In this document: positions 42,370-51,450 of the stretch, piece by piece
Layout: every line of letters starts with the position of its first letter
Position numbering within the stretch: the stretch's first letter is position 1
Assembly: GCF_030272615.1 (NCBI RefSeq)
Contig: NC_081411.1
Location: 212,965,744-213,025,743, forward strand
Source: Cryptomeria japonica
Taxonomy: Eukaryota > Streptophyta > Pinopsida > Cupressales > Cupressaceae
Length of the DNA: 60,000 nucleotides
Reading direction: 5' to 3'
Translations under genes and position numbers: made by a program
Notes under the pieces: generated by a model
Told to the model about the DNA's origin: nothing
Seen by the model: only the letters and a program-made list of their open reading frames with translations
The model's database searches: none

Positions 42370-42872
42370 GTCTATATGCGCTACCTAAATTTCTTGATGC
42401 GCTAAAAGAATAAGCACACGCGCTAGGCTACCCCGAGACACACGCTAAAGTTTGGACCTATGGAAAATTTCTGTCTAAATGTTGAAAAAGTTATGCGTTA
42501 TCCTGGAAATGCCACGCACTAACTGTTTGACTATATGCGCTAATTTTTGGTTTCCATGTGCTAGGCTGTTGCTTCCATGCGCTAAAGTTCGGACTGTTTA
42601 AAAATTGTTGTCTTAACTGTTGAAAAAACTATGCACTACATTGGGCCTGTGACGCGCTAACTGTTTGACTTTATGCGCTAACTTTTGGTTCCTACGCGCT
42701 AAGATGTTGCTTCCACGCGCTAGACTGTTTTTTGGATGGGTTAAAGGACTTTACACTATTTTGCCTTATGATAGGAACGCTACTGTTTTGAACCAACGTG
42801 CTAACTTGAGGTTTGGATGCGCTAACAGAAGTATTCCACGTGCTAAAAGATTGCTCTGATGCGCTAAACTGC
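42370..42872 (-). repeat. TAGCGCAT octamer array B1
   Basis: Seven exact ATGCGCTA on the plus strand, i.e. TAGCGCAT in the leftward transcript, plus many variants (ACGCGCTA, ATGTGCTA, ACGCACTA). Part of the cluster lies in a tandem duplication of about 137 bp (42447-42583 and 42584-42722). Confidence 0.9.
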
Positions 42873-44329
42873 GTTGATTTTTTCTTTTGGTTGATTTCTT
42901 GTGGATTTTGAATTTTGTTGTGAAATTTTCAAATGTGATGGATGATTTTCCGAGGTAATAAATGCAAGCACGACACAAAAAGTACAACCATTTTTGCTTA
43001 ATCTAACAAAAAGTGTATGTTCTGCGAGGATGTGTTCAAATCCCCAATGTTTTAACAGGTTTGGATACAAGTAATACACTTCAGAAAGACTCTTTAGTCA
43101 AGGGTCATAAATAACATCATAGCCCACTAGTCTCGATACTCCGTCAGCTCAAACAGTCGTGTCACCCCCTAGAGGGCGCCCGTTTTTTTGCCTTTTGCCA
43201 GAAATTAACCCAAAATGAATTGCTCCACAGTTGAGTAGTTATCTTGGGAGATATATGGTGAGTAATCTTAGGGGCGGATTCTTCCCCACTCTTGCACTAT
43301 GATGTTATAAATGTCTGGTTACTGACTCAACTCAAAGTTGCTATTTCTATGGTTCATAATCAGACTTCCCATTCAGTCGTCTGTGATAAACTCCCTCAGG
43401 AGGCTTCCCAACCTTTAGAACAAAAGGCTTTACGTATCTCAAGGATACTGGGGGAAGGCTAATCACTGCGCGCAACCGTTGAAAAGGACTTTCGTCACTT
43501 TCCACATTTGATTATAGTGGGTTGGAATTCTTGACATCAAAGCCATTCCCCACTTAGGTCATTCCCTTCACACCGGCCATAAATGGATTTAAGAGTTGAT
43601 TCCAACTCCTCGGGAAGGTAGACCTGCTAAAGGTTTTATTGCTTGAATTTAAAGAAAGCTGTAAGAGTGGTCTGGATTTTTGGTCACCTAGTTAAGGGGA
43701 GAGCATATTCCTTCCACTTTCGAGACAAAGCAATCAATTTGGTTTATTTTATCCTTTCAAATCAGTGATTTGCTAAAATCTATGTGGAGATGTTGCTCCA
43801 CAAACACATGGTGTTTGTTTTATCCTTTCGAAGCAATGATTGTCTGATCTATGAAAAAGAAATGGTCAACAAAGCAAATTCGATGTTTTGGTCAGCAAAA
43901 GAAATCGCTAAAAGGGGAAGAGCTTCCCTCTTTAGTTGTAACTGACTCTGGACTTGTGTGATTCTTTTACTTGACAAAAATTTGAAGTGAATCCTTTTAT
44001 GCACCAAAGGATGGTGAAGTTCGTTTTAAATCCCTTTGTTGCAAAAATGAAAATTGTTGTGTTGTGGTTCGTTTTACAACCCAAAGTAAGGTGAATTCAT
44101 TTTTTTTTTTTTTTTTTTTTAAAAAGACTTTAAATTTTAACTAACTTGAACAAGCTAGTAAAATTTAAACAATTTATAGTTCTAAAAAAAAAGTCACTAA
44201 GCTCCTCCCCCTATAAAAAAATGTTAGAAATCCTGCAAAATACCACCACAGTAGTTAGAAAAACAGAGGATTTTGTGGACTTCAACAAGTCTAAAATTTC
44301 ATTCCCGGTTACAATTTTTATTTCTGTCT

Positions 44330-44712
44330 TGGATGCGCTACATAACAGACTGCATGCGCTATGATATACACTTAATGCGCTACTCTGTTTGCTGAATGCG
44401 CTACTCTATATGTTGGAAGCACTGTTCTGTCTTTTTCTCTCTCTCGCTGAGACCTACAGGAAAATTGGAAATTTGATGCGCTAACGTTTGAATCGCACGC
44501 GCTGGATGATGACCTTCAAGCGCTGAACTGTGGGATGGATGCGCTATTCTACTTATTGCATGCGCTACTCTGTGTTTCGCCCGCGTCGAGACCTACAGGA
44601 AAATATTAGTGGAAGTTATGCACTAAAAAAAGATTTTCACGCGCCAAAGTATAGAGCCCACGCGCTAAACAGTAAGCGGGATGTGCTAGACTGTTAACCA
44701 GATGCACTAGGG
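44330..44712 (-). repeat. TAGCGCAT octamer array B2
   Basis: Seven exact copies plus variants, again TAGCGCAT in the leftward sense, close to the PBS. Confidence 0.9.
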
Positions 44713-44796
44713 AATGTTTCCGACGAGCCGATTCCTGTTTCCCGCGGACCTGCAAAAGTCATTAGTTTGAAAAATCGATTTGTTATTTGGGGTCGA

Positions 44797-44814
44797 GCCC
44801 CATGGTGGGCACCA
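44797..44814 (-). other. Tat primer binding site, tRNA-Lys type
   Basis: The minus strand reads TGGTGCCCACCATGGGGC, four bases inside the LTR. It matches the complement of the 3' end of plant tRNA-Lys(CUU) with two mismatches, and similarity continues into the T-arm region (CTCGA). Recalled tRNA sequence, not searched. Confidence 0.72.
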
Positions 44815-44818
44815 GAAA

Positions 44819-46294
44819 TGCATGCGGGAAAAGTGGGCTGATAAAACTCAATATGTGAAAATATGTTAGAATACTAGTCCACACACACACACAGGACTTC
44901 TTGGTGCAAGCTATGGAGTAATAACGTATTACTGAGCTTCCCAAGGAGGGTCTCATGGTTCTTTATCTCACAATGTCTCTCAAACCAATGTTTTGCTCTC
45001 AGATCACTGAGCAAAATGGTTCAGGGATGGCAAATGTAAGAATGAGGGATGCTCTGATAGATTTTTAGAATGAAATGTGTTATAAGCTATGTATGATTTT
45101 AAAATGCAATAAACTAAATGATAAGAGGACAAGATTAGTATGAATACTATCCTAGCATACTATATTTAGTCTATGATTGAACTAAAATGATAAAGAAATT
45201 ATTCTAAACATGTATATTTACACTAATTCCTAATTTAAAGAGAGGCTAAATGATGAGCATATATGAAATGAAAGCTTGAATATATTTGAGCATAAGTGTG
45301 ATGCTACAAATTTGAAGGATGATTCTTGAAAATGAAGGAATGAGAGCTCTATTTATAGCATAAACAGGGCAATGGATGGTCAGGATTGAATGGTTTAATC
45401 AAGGGCTGAGTTTGAAAGTTGGGGATCCAAGTGCACAATTGGCCCCAATGAAATGGTGACAAGTGTCAACATAGGGTTGGGTTGAGAGAAGAGGTTGGAG
45501 GCATTAAAGGCCTAAGAAGACCTCATGGTTATCTAGAGGCTAAGGGTCAAGTCTAAATTAAGATTACCCACTGGATTAAGAGTTAATCCAAGAATAAACC
45601 TTTGTGCAAATGATTAAGAGATAATTATGGTCAAAGCATTAATGGCTTGATGAGACCCTTGGGTTGGATGAAGGTTGAGTCAAAACAAATGTTTTAACCA
45701 TGTAGGAGGGTTTGAGTTAACCATTAATGGTTATTGGAGACTTTTGGGATTAAGTGGTTGAAGGTTGAAAGCCTTCAATGGTTTTCAAAGACTTTGAGCC
45801 ATTTAGTGGTTGAAGGTTGAAAGCCTTTAATGGCTATCAAAGACTTTGAGGGTTTGAGAAGTGACTTCCCTTTGCTTGGGGATGTGACAAAGTTTAGAAG
45901 AGGGGTTAGGTTAATTTAGAAGCGATTAGAAGATTCTAGAAGGGATTAGAAAGGGGTTTGGGATTTTGCAAGTGGATGGAGGGATAGTAGGATTTAATTG
46001 AAATAATTTAATTAAATTTGGTTGCCATTTGGGGAAATTAAATAAATTAGATTTATTCAATTTTAGGATAACTATTTAATTAAATTTGAATTTAATTAAA
46101 AGTGGATAGGGGGGATTTAATTGAATAAAATGATTTATTCATTAAATGGTATAGTGAATTTAATTTAAATAAATTGAGTAATTTACTTAATTAAATAGAG
46201 GAAGGTGGATAATTTAATTAAATTGGATTTAATCAAATAGAGAAATGAACATAACATATTCAATTAGGAATATGGTCATTTTTATATGTCTACA
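44819..46294 (-). repeat. Tat 5' LTR, 1476 bp
   Basis: The promoter-bearing LTR for the leftward transcript. TG...CA ends; target duplication CTATC at 46295-46299. Confidence 0.95.
45350..45357 (-). promoter_or_regulatory. TATA box of the Tat 5' LTR
   Basis: The minus strand reads GCTATAAATAGAGC, identical in the other LTR at 28193-28200. It would start the gag-pol RNA roughly 500 bp before the PBS. Confidence 0.6.
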
Positions 46295-46299
46295 CTATC

Positions 46300-47193
46300 A
46301 TTAAGGTTGTATCCTCTGAACCGACAAAGTAGGAACAACTTGAAGATGATGATGATGATTCTCTAAGCATCTCAGGACCAATCAATACGAACAATCTGAG
46401 CGCATAAAAAATGACGAAGATTTCTAATGTTATACAATCTAGGGTGCATAAGAAGAGACTGAAAGAGCAAAGGGTTGAAGTAGAGACAATTCAGACTGCA
46501 GTAGAAATTTTGTCTGGTCTACTACCAGAAACATCTATAGCACATCTTTCTACACTCATTAGCAAACTTGGTTAGTTAGTTGCAGATGCATCTGATCAAA
46601 TCAAGTCATTAGAAGATGTTGCTCAACTGAATGCTGAAAAGAGCCACAAGAATAAATATGGAGATAAATTGACAAAGGATATTGATAGTAGAAAAATGGC
46701 TCTATCTCACAATAAAAGTCAGTTGAGTAAATCTATTGAAACAAGAGGAAAGTATATTGCTTCTACCTCCAATGTTACTTTCTTTTATTCTGACATTTCA
46801 AAAAGTCAAGTTGAAACAGAGAAAGAAATGGAAAAGATATGCAATGCATATGTCCCACTCCAGGATTCCATACATGCCTTTAGCAAGTCTGTAGATGATT
46901 TGCATAATAGACTAGACAAGTATGATAATGAGAAGGAAAAGAGACTCTGATCTCTTAAAGACCTCAAAAGTCTGCTCACATCACAAGTAGACATTCTTCA
47001 TAGGGCCTACTCCAATGCAGAAGATATTATTGCAACTCCTGAAACTTGCACACTAGACTCAATGAAAGAATTCCATTCCCAGCTGACGTCTACATTTGAG
47101 TATACTGCAAACATACTGCAATCATGGGAAAACGCTTTGTCACAAATGAAGAAGAGCTTCAATGATATTTTTATGAGATTAGCTAATGCATGA
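46300..47193 (+). pseudogene. long ORF of unknown function, last part (after the Tat insertion)
   Basis: The frame directly continues the one broken at 27661: the codon after the target site is in phase. It carries in-frame stops near 46333, 46411 and 46572 and again after 46948, and ends at TGA 47191-47193. The encoded segment begins acidic (EQLEDDDDDS) and then is almost wholly coiled coil, rich in K, E, S, L and D (for example KSQVETEKEMEKI and DDLHNRLDKYDNEKEK). Together with the first part it would be a protein of roughly 1000 residues. Function unknown. Confidence 0.6.
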
Positions 47194-47453
47194 ATTTTTT
47201 TTTTAAAGTTATTGTTCTATATGCTGAACACTTTGATACAAATTTTCTATATATATATATATATATTTTATATTTTCAATTTGGCATTGTTGTCAAAGGG
47301 GGAGTAGAAATATGTGTGTTTTTTTGAAAATTTTGTATTTATGCATGCATTAAGGGGGAGTATGAGTATATGTGTAAATTTGTTGTGTATGCACATTTAG
47401 CGGTATTACTGTAAATTTTTTTAAGTGTTGCCATCAATGCCAAAGGGGGAGAT
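47194..47453 (+). other. 3' untranslated region with three polypurine tracts
   Basis: AAAGGGGGAG at 47295-47304, AAGGGGGAG at 47352-47360 and AAAGGGGGAG at 47442-47451; the last adjoins the 3' LTR and is the working PPT. A short (AT)n lies at about 47250-47267. Confidence 0.85.
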
Positions 47454-48554
47454 TGTTGGCTTGATGATGATTGTAATGTATTCATCACTTGTTGTCATTG
47501 AGGAAACACTCTCACACACACATATGATTATATTGACTACCGGTGTAACTTCAAGGGTTTACACTATTAACCAATATGTTAGAGGTTAATCGCTAACCGG
47601 TACTTTGTGTCAACCGGTATGTGCATAAGGGACAACCTGTCGTTATACTAAGTCGGCATAAAGATGAAGATAAAGATGGAGATCAAGCGGAGATTCAAGG
47701 ACAACAGTTCATATGTTTTATTCAAACAGGTATTGATTTTTCCAACCAGTATTTGGTTATTTCTGTGATGAGTTACCAGCACCGACTACTTGGCGGTCAT
47801 TTTTGTGATGAGTTATGATCACTTGTCTAGATACACTGCACCTAGGAAATTGTGTTTTGATTTCCTTGGACCGATATAAGATTTGAATGTCTATTTAAAG
47901 ACATCTTAGTGAATCATTTGAGATATATGTTATGTTATGTTATGATGTATGCATGAAGAATGAAATTTTTTGTTAAGATAAAGAGTGTGTTGAAGAGTAG
48001 TGTTGAATATACTTATAAGGATCTGATCAAGCAAGTATTGTGCTACTCAGAACAGATCAAACCATTCTTGTTGTTTTCTAACAATTATAATAGAATCAAA
48101 TCCCTTAATCGGGTAAGCTCTAACAAGCTTCAATGTACAAATCCTCTAACAAGGTGATCCATTAGTTTGGATTTTGAAATCCTCCACTGAGGTTACTCCT
48201 AACATGGTACTACTCCTAACATGGTATAAGCTTTTAATCAAGTTTTGGGATCTCTAACAAGATTCGCTCCTAGCAGAGCACTTTGTAGACCTTAACCGGT
48301 CAGTTATCTATTACTGCAGATAGTTAACTTGTGAGTTCCATCTCATCGTGGTTTTTACCTATTTGGGTTTTCCACATATAAACAATTGTGTTATGGTGGA
48401 TGCTTTACTTTTTGTGGATGTTGTTATATCATTTTGGATTACATGCATTGTGTGTAAAAGCTTTGTTAAGTTCATCTACCGGTTAGTGTTTAAAGTAGTT
48501 TGGTTTTTGGTGTCATTGATTCACCCCCCCTCTCAGTGCTTTTCAAGTCCATCA
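47454..48554 (+). repeat. 3' LTR of the Sirevirus-like element, 1101 bp
   Basis: Aligns with 22502-23591. A 17-bp tandem duplication around CTCCTAACATGG near 48190-48225 accounts for most of the length difference. Followed by TAAGT (48555-48559). Confidence 0.93.
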
Positions 48555-48559
48555 TAAGT

Positions 48560-49350
48560 TAGAGTTCAGGATAAATTGTCTCTTTTACAATCTATCCCCC
48601 TTCTAGTGCTTCCTAAAGAGACCACAATTTGAATAGGGTGATGGTCGGAAAGGGAGTAAGGACACCATTGCCTAAGTCATTCCTTCTGAAATGAAACACC
48701 TCTCTGTTGGAATAAAATCTATCCAATTCAGAGTATATGCTTTTGTTGTCTTTCTAGAAATTGCACCATGAGAACCAAATGTCATTGCACCCACTCTTCT
48801 TATCAGCCATGAAATCAAAGAGCTTTAGTTTGTTAGTCATTCTATTCCAATAAAACTTCTCATCACCTTTCCACTCAAATTTACAACCTCCCAACTTATG
48901 AGAGGGCCTTTCAATCATATTGAAGTCTCCACCAAGTAACCAAGGGGCCTCTTCCAGCTGAGAGGCCCATCTCCAATGATCAATCCTTTCTCTGAAATCA
49001 TTTGAAGCATAGACTAAGCCAATTCCAATTTCAACCTCTTTAATTTTAAGAATCACCCACACCAATCTATTTCAAGGAGAACACCCCCATCTCACAGTGA
49101 CATTTCTCCATTTATGGCTGATCAGGATGGCTGCCCCTCCCTTTCCCTTTTGATGTTTAGTGGTGAAATATTCCGCATCTCTCCATATACATTTTAGGTT
49201 GATGCCCATAGAGAATTGAACAACCTTAATCTCCTGGAGGATCAACACATCAATGTTCTTATACAGATTTAGAACTCTCTTTAGCACATATTTTATGTCA
49301 GGGGATTCTAAAACCCTAACATTCCAGGGTACACAATTTAACTCCATCAT
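48560..49350 (-). pseudogene. LINE ORF2, endonuclease domain
   Basis: Read leftward from MELNCVPWNVRV at 49350. This is an apurinic-type endonuclease (exo-endo-phos) that nicks the target in LINE insertion. Visible are WNVR, the catalytic E in LILQEIK, GGAAILIS, WLLGGDFNM and, near 48620-48650, SLSDHHPIQIV with the catalytic S-D-H. A stop at 49072-49074 and a frame change near 48754 interrupt it. The coding sequence then runs into the target site of the 26-kb insertion and resumes at 22496. Confidence 0.88.
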
Positions 49351-49776
49351 TAAGGATCAAGAAGATGTGTTCATATGTGCTCTAAGTGTTTTATAACACT
49401 TAGGTAATTGTTTATGTTCACCTTTCATAGTAGGCATAGCGGCAATAGAGTTACTTGGCCTGCCCCTCTTTCTTTTGAATTCAAACATTTGTTCGGCTCC
49501 TAAGGCCTAGGTTACTCCCTTTTGTTTATTGGCTTTTTTCTTTTCCACCTTTTTTAGCACTTGGTTTTTGGATACCATAGGCTTTCATTACTTCAACTAA
49601 CAATTCTTGGTTGGGATCTTTAGAATATGGGACAATGGCCCAAGAAAGTCCCTTGTCATCACCAATTTATAACCATCATGACCCTTCTTCAAAGAGTCTA
49701 TATAGTCAGTTGCATTCTCACAGCCTCCGAAACTCACCCCAACACTTTGGATAACATTTTCCCTATTTCCTTCAAA
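49351..49776 (-). other. LINE region between ORF1 and ORF2
   Basis: No supported ORF; decayed ORF1 tail or intergenic LINE sequence. Confidence 0.5.
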
Positions 49777-51435
49777 TTATTGCCCAACAAGGGTGCTAGT
49801 GAGGGGATTAACCTTGGCATCACCAATATTTAGATCTAGGGAAACTTTGAGGGTACCTGAACTGGGGCTAGAACAAGTGATGAAATCAAAGTCTTTTTGA
49901 GATTTATAACTACTGATTGGAATGCCATTCCCTTCACTGGCATCCTTGCATTGTTCAATGACAGGCCCAGGGGGATAGTTATCCAAAGTGTTGCCCATAA
50001 GTTTGGCAGGGATAACAACTAGATCAAAATTATTAATTTGATCTTCAATTCTTTTTCTGGTATCCATCATTTAAAAAAAATTTCTAACACAATCTATTGA
50101 GCATTCGAATTCCTGTTTTAGACAGTGAGTCCCGAGAATATTTGCCACTTGTGGCTTCCTTGCCATTGTTTGGAATGGGATGAGGTGAGGCTTTGGAAGC
50201 TGCCTTAATCAAAGCATGAAGAGCATCCAACTTTGAGATAGTACTTACTTTATTCATAGAGGGAGAATGCCCAGAATTAACCTTGTTGATCGGGTCTTTT
50301 TTAGGAGGGGTGCCATCTTTCCCTTGAGAAGCAGAGGGAGGGAAGAAATCTGGGGTCTTCATAGGCCCACCAAAGTCCGAAGCATCTCCCACCTTATCAT
50401 CTAGAATAGGGATGTTCTGATTAGATAGGGGAGGGTTTTTTTACCATTAGAAGAATTGTTCTTAGGGTTAACCAATATCGGGCAATTCTTTAGAATGTGC
50501 CCTTTTTTATTACATAGAAAGCAGCCATTAATGCCGACAAGGTATTCTATTGGGCATACAAATGCCTCCTCTTCCAATTCAAACTGAAGCTCGTTCGAAA
50601 TATCAACTCTAGGTATAATGGAGATGAGTAATATTTCATTCATGTGAGGGAGGAGGGAGGATTATCCATCCTTATTACATTGCCAATAGAAGCCAGGGCC
50701 TTGGAGAGCCAATTCCATAGAACAAGAAGGACATTCTTCACTGTAACCCATCTAGGACATGATAGGGCTAGGATTTCTTTGGTATTAGCCTTGGGAGTTC
50801 ACCTGATGGCTCGAAAACAATCATTACCAACAAACTAAAATTATTTTTTAACAACTTCTTTCTGACTTTTTGGCTCTTTAAAGAATATAATGTATAAACC
50901 TTTTTGAATCATTCTATAGAAACTGAAATGAAACCCTAACTTATTAACCCATACATTCTGCAACCGGCCATTCATATAATTTTTAGAAGGGATTTTACTG
51001 TGATCTAAGACAACCAAGATAATGGCAACATCTCTTAACCTAGTGCTCTCATCATGCAATAATTTGCTCATTTTGGAATTAGGCATAATGGTTAAAATAA
51101 CATTGGAAGATTCCTTATCTCTTCCTTGATCTTCTGTGTGCGCTCCATCTACAATAGAGCACATCGCCAAGAAATGAACACCTTCCGAGTCATTTTGAGA
51201 GTTGACGAGCGCCTGCAAGAAATTCTTGTCGTGCCCTTCCACCACCTTCGACAAAGAACAAGGTTTGCCATTAAAAGCACCATCACCCATAAACTCACTC
51301 CCACACTCGATGGGAGGGAGCAGTAAATGCATAGAATATGGGCAAGCGAAGGATTCCTTCGCCCAGGCTTTGGCTCGTGTGAAGTCGGCCTAGGTACAAG
51401 TTGCAGAGCATTTTTCCTCCACCGATTGTTGACCT
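49777..51435 (-). pseudogene. LINE ORF1, DUF4283 and zinc knuckle protein
   Basis: Read leftward. The first well preserved piece (51332-50841) ends in a DUF4283 pattern: LRDVAIILVVLDHSKIP, GRLQNVWVNKLGFHF and GLYIIFF. A CCHC motif, CFLCNKKGHILKNC, lies near 50490-50530, in a different frame. Low-complexity pieces (50392-50084 and 50070-49777) follow. DUF4283 plus CCHC is the normal layout of ORF1 in plant L1 elements, an RNA-binding protein. At least three frame changes separate the pieces. The 5' end sits at the target duplication, so the first residues may be lost. Confidence 0.85.
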
Positions 51436-51450
51436 CCATATTATTGTTTT
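51436..51450. repeat. right target-site duplication of the LINE (candidate)
   Basis: CCATATTATTGTTTT, identical to 11283-11297. Confidence 0.7.

Larger units (their letters stand above)
42220..44796 (-). other. Tat leader between the PBS and the first ORF
   Basis: About 2.6 kb of noncoding sequence in the element's sense. Two clusters of the octamer (42370-42870 and 44330-44710), a diverged ~137-bp tandem duplication (42447-42722) and a T22 tract (A22 in the element's sense) at 44099-44120 lie here. No ORF is supported. Confidence 0.7.
27662..46294 (-). mobile_element. Tat/Ogre-type Ty3/gypsy retrotransposon, 18.6 kb, leftward
   Basis: LTRs of equal length (1476 bp; 27662-29137 and 44819-46294) are bracketed by CTATC. 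Leftward from the right LTR the order is tRNA-Lys-type PBS, 2.5-kb leader, extra ORF, gag-protease with G-patch, RT, two RNase H domains, integrase, then an antisense plant-mobile-domain gene and a PPT. Dual RNase H, large size, an ORF before gag and an extra antisense ORF after pol are features described for the Tat lineage. I counted about 30 LTR mismatches by eye (about 2%), so it is the youngest insertion in the stack. Stops, frameshifts and a lost integrase glutamate make it inactive. Confidence 0.94.
22502..48554 (+). mobile_element. pol-less, Sirevirus-like LTR retrotransposon, itself interrupted by a Tat element
   Basis: LTRs 22502-23591 and 47454-48554 (TG...CA) are bracketed by TAAGT. 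Next to the left LTR is an iMet-type PBS with one mismatch; next to the right LTR is a PPT. Without the nested Tat element the interior is about 5.2 kb. It holds a Gag with CCHC knuckles and one long ORF of unknown function. No RT, RNase H, integrase or protease motif is present. Three AAAGGGGGAG-type tracts before the 3' LTR recall the multiple PPTs described for Sireviruses (Ty1/copia). Without pol it must have moved with enzymes from a partner element. Confidence 0.85.
11294..51435 (-). mobile_element. L1-type LINE (about 6.3 kb) split by two LTR-element insertions
   Basis: Reading leftward the parts are ORF1 with DUF4283 and a zinc knuckle (51435-49780), endonuclease (49350-48560), [26-kb insertion], reverse transcriptase and zf-RVT (22496-19362), [7.8-kb insertion], then a 3' UTR and poly(A) at 11585-11294. 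Removing the two insertions and their target duplications leaves about 6.3 kb, normal for a plant L1. The coding order matches exactly across both junctions, and a candidate 15-bp target duplication flanks the whole. The 5' end falls inside or close to the start of ORF1, so slight 5' truncation is likely. All ORFs carry stops. Confidence 0.85.

Noticed and set aside
42665-42859. 64-codon plus-strand ORF with repeated A/R motifs
   Set aside because: Also an artefact of the octamer array in the leader of a leftward element.
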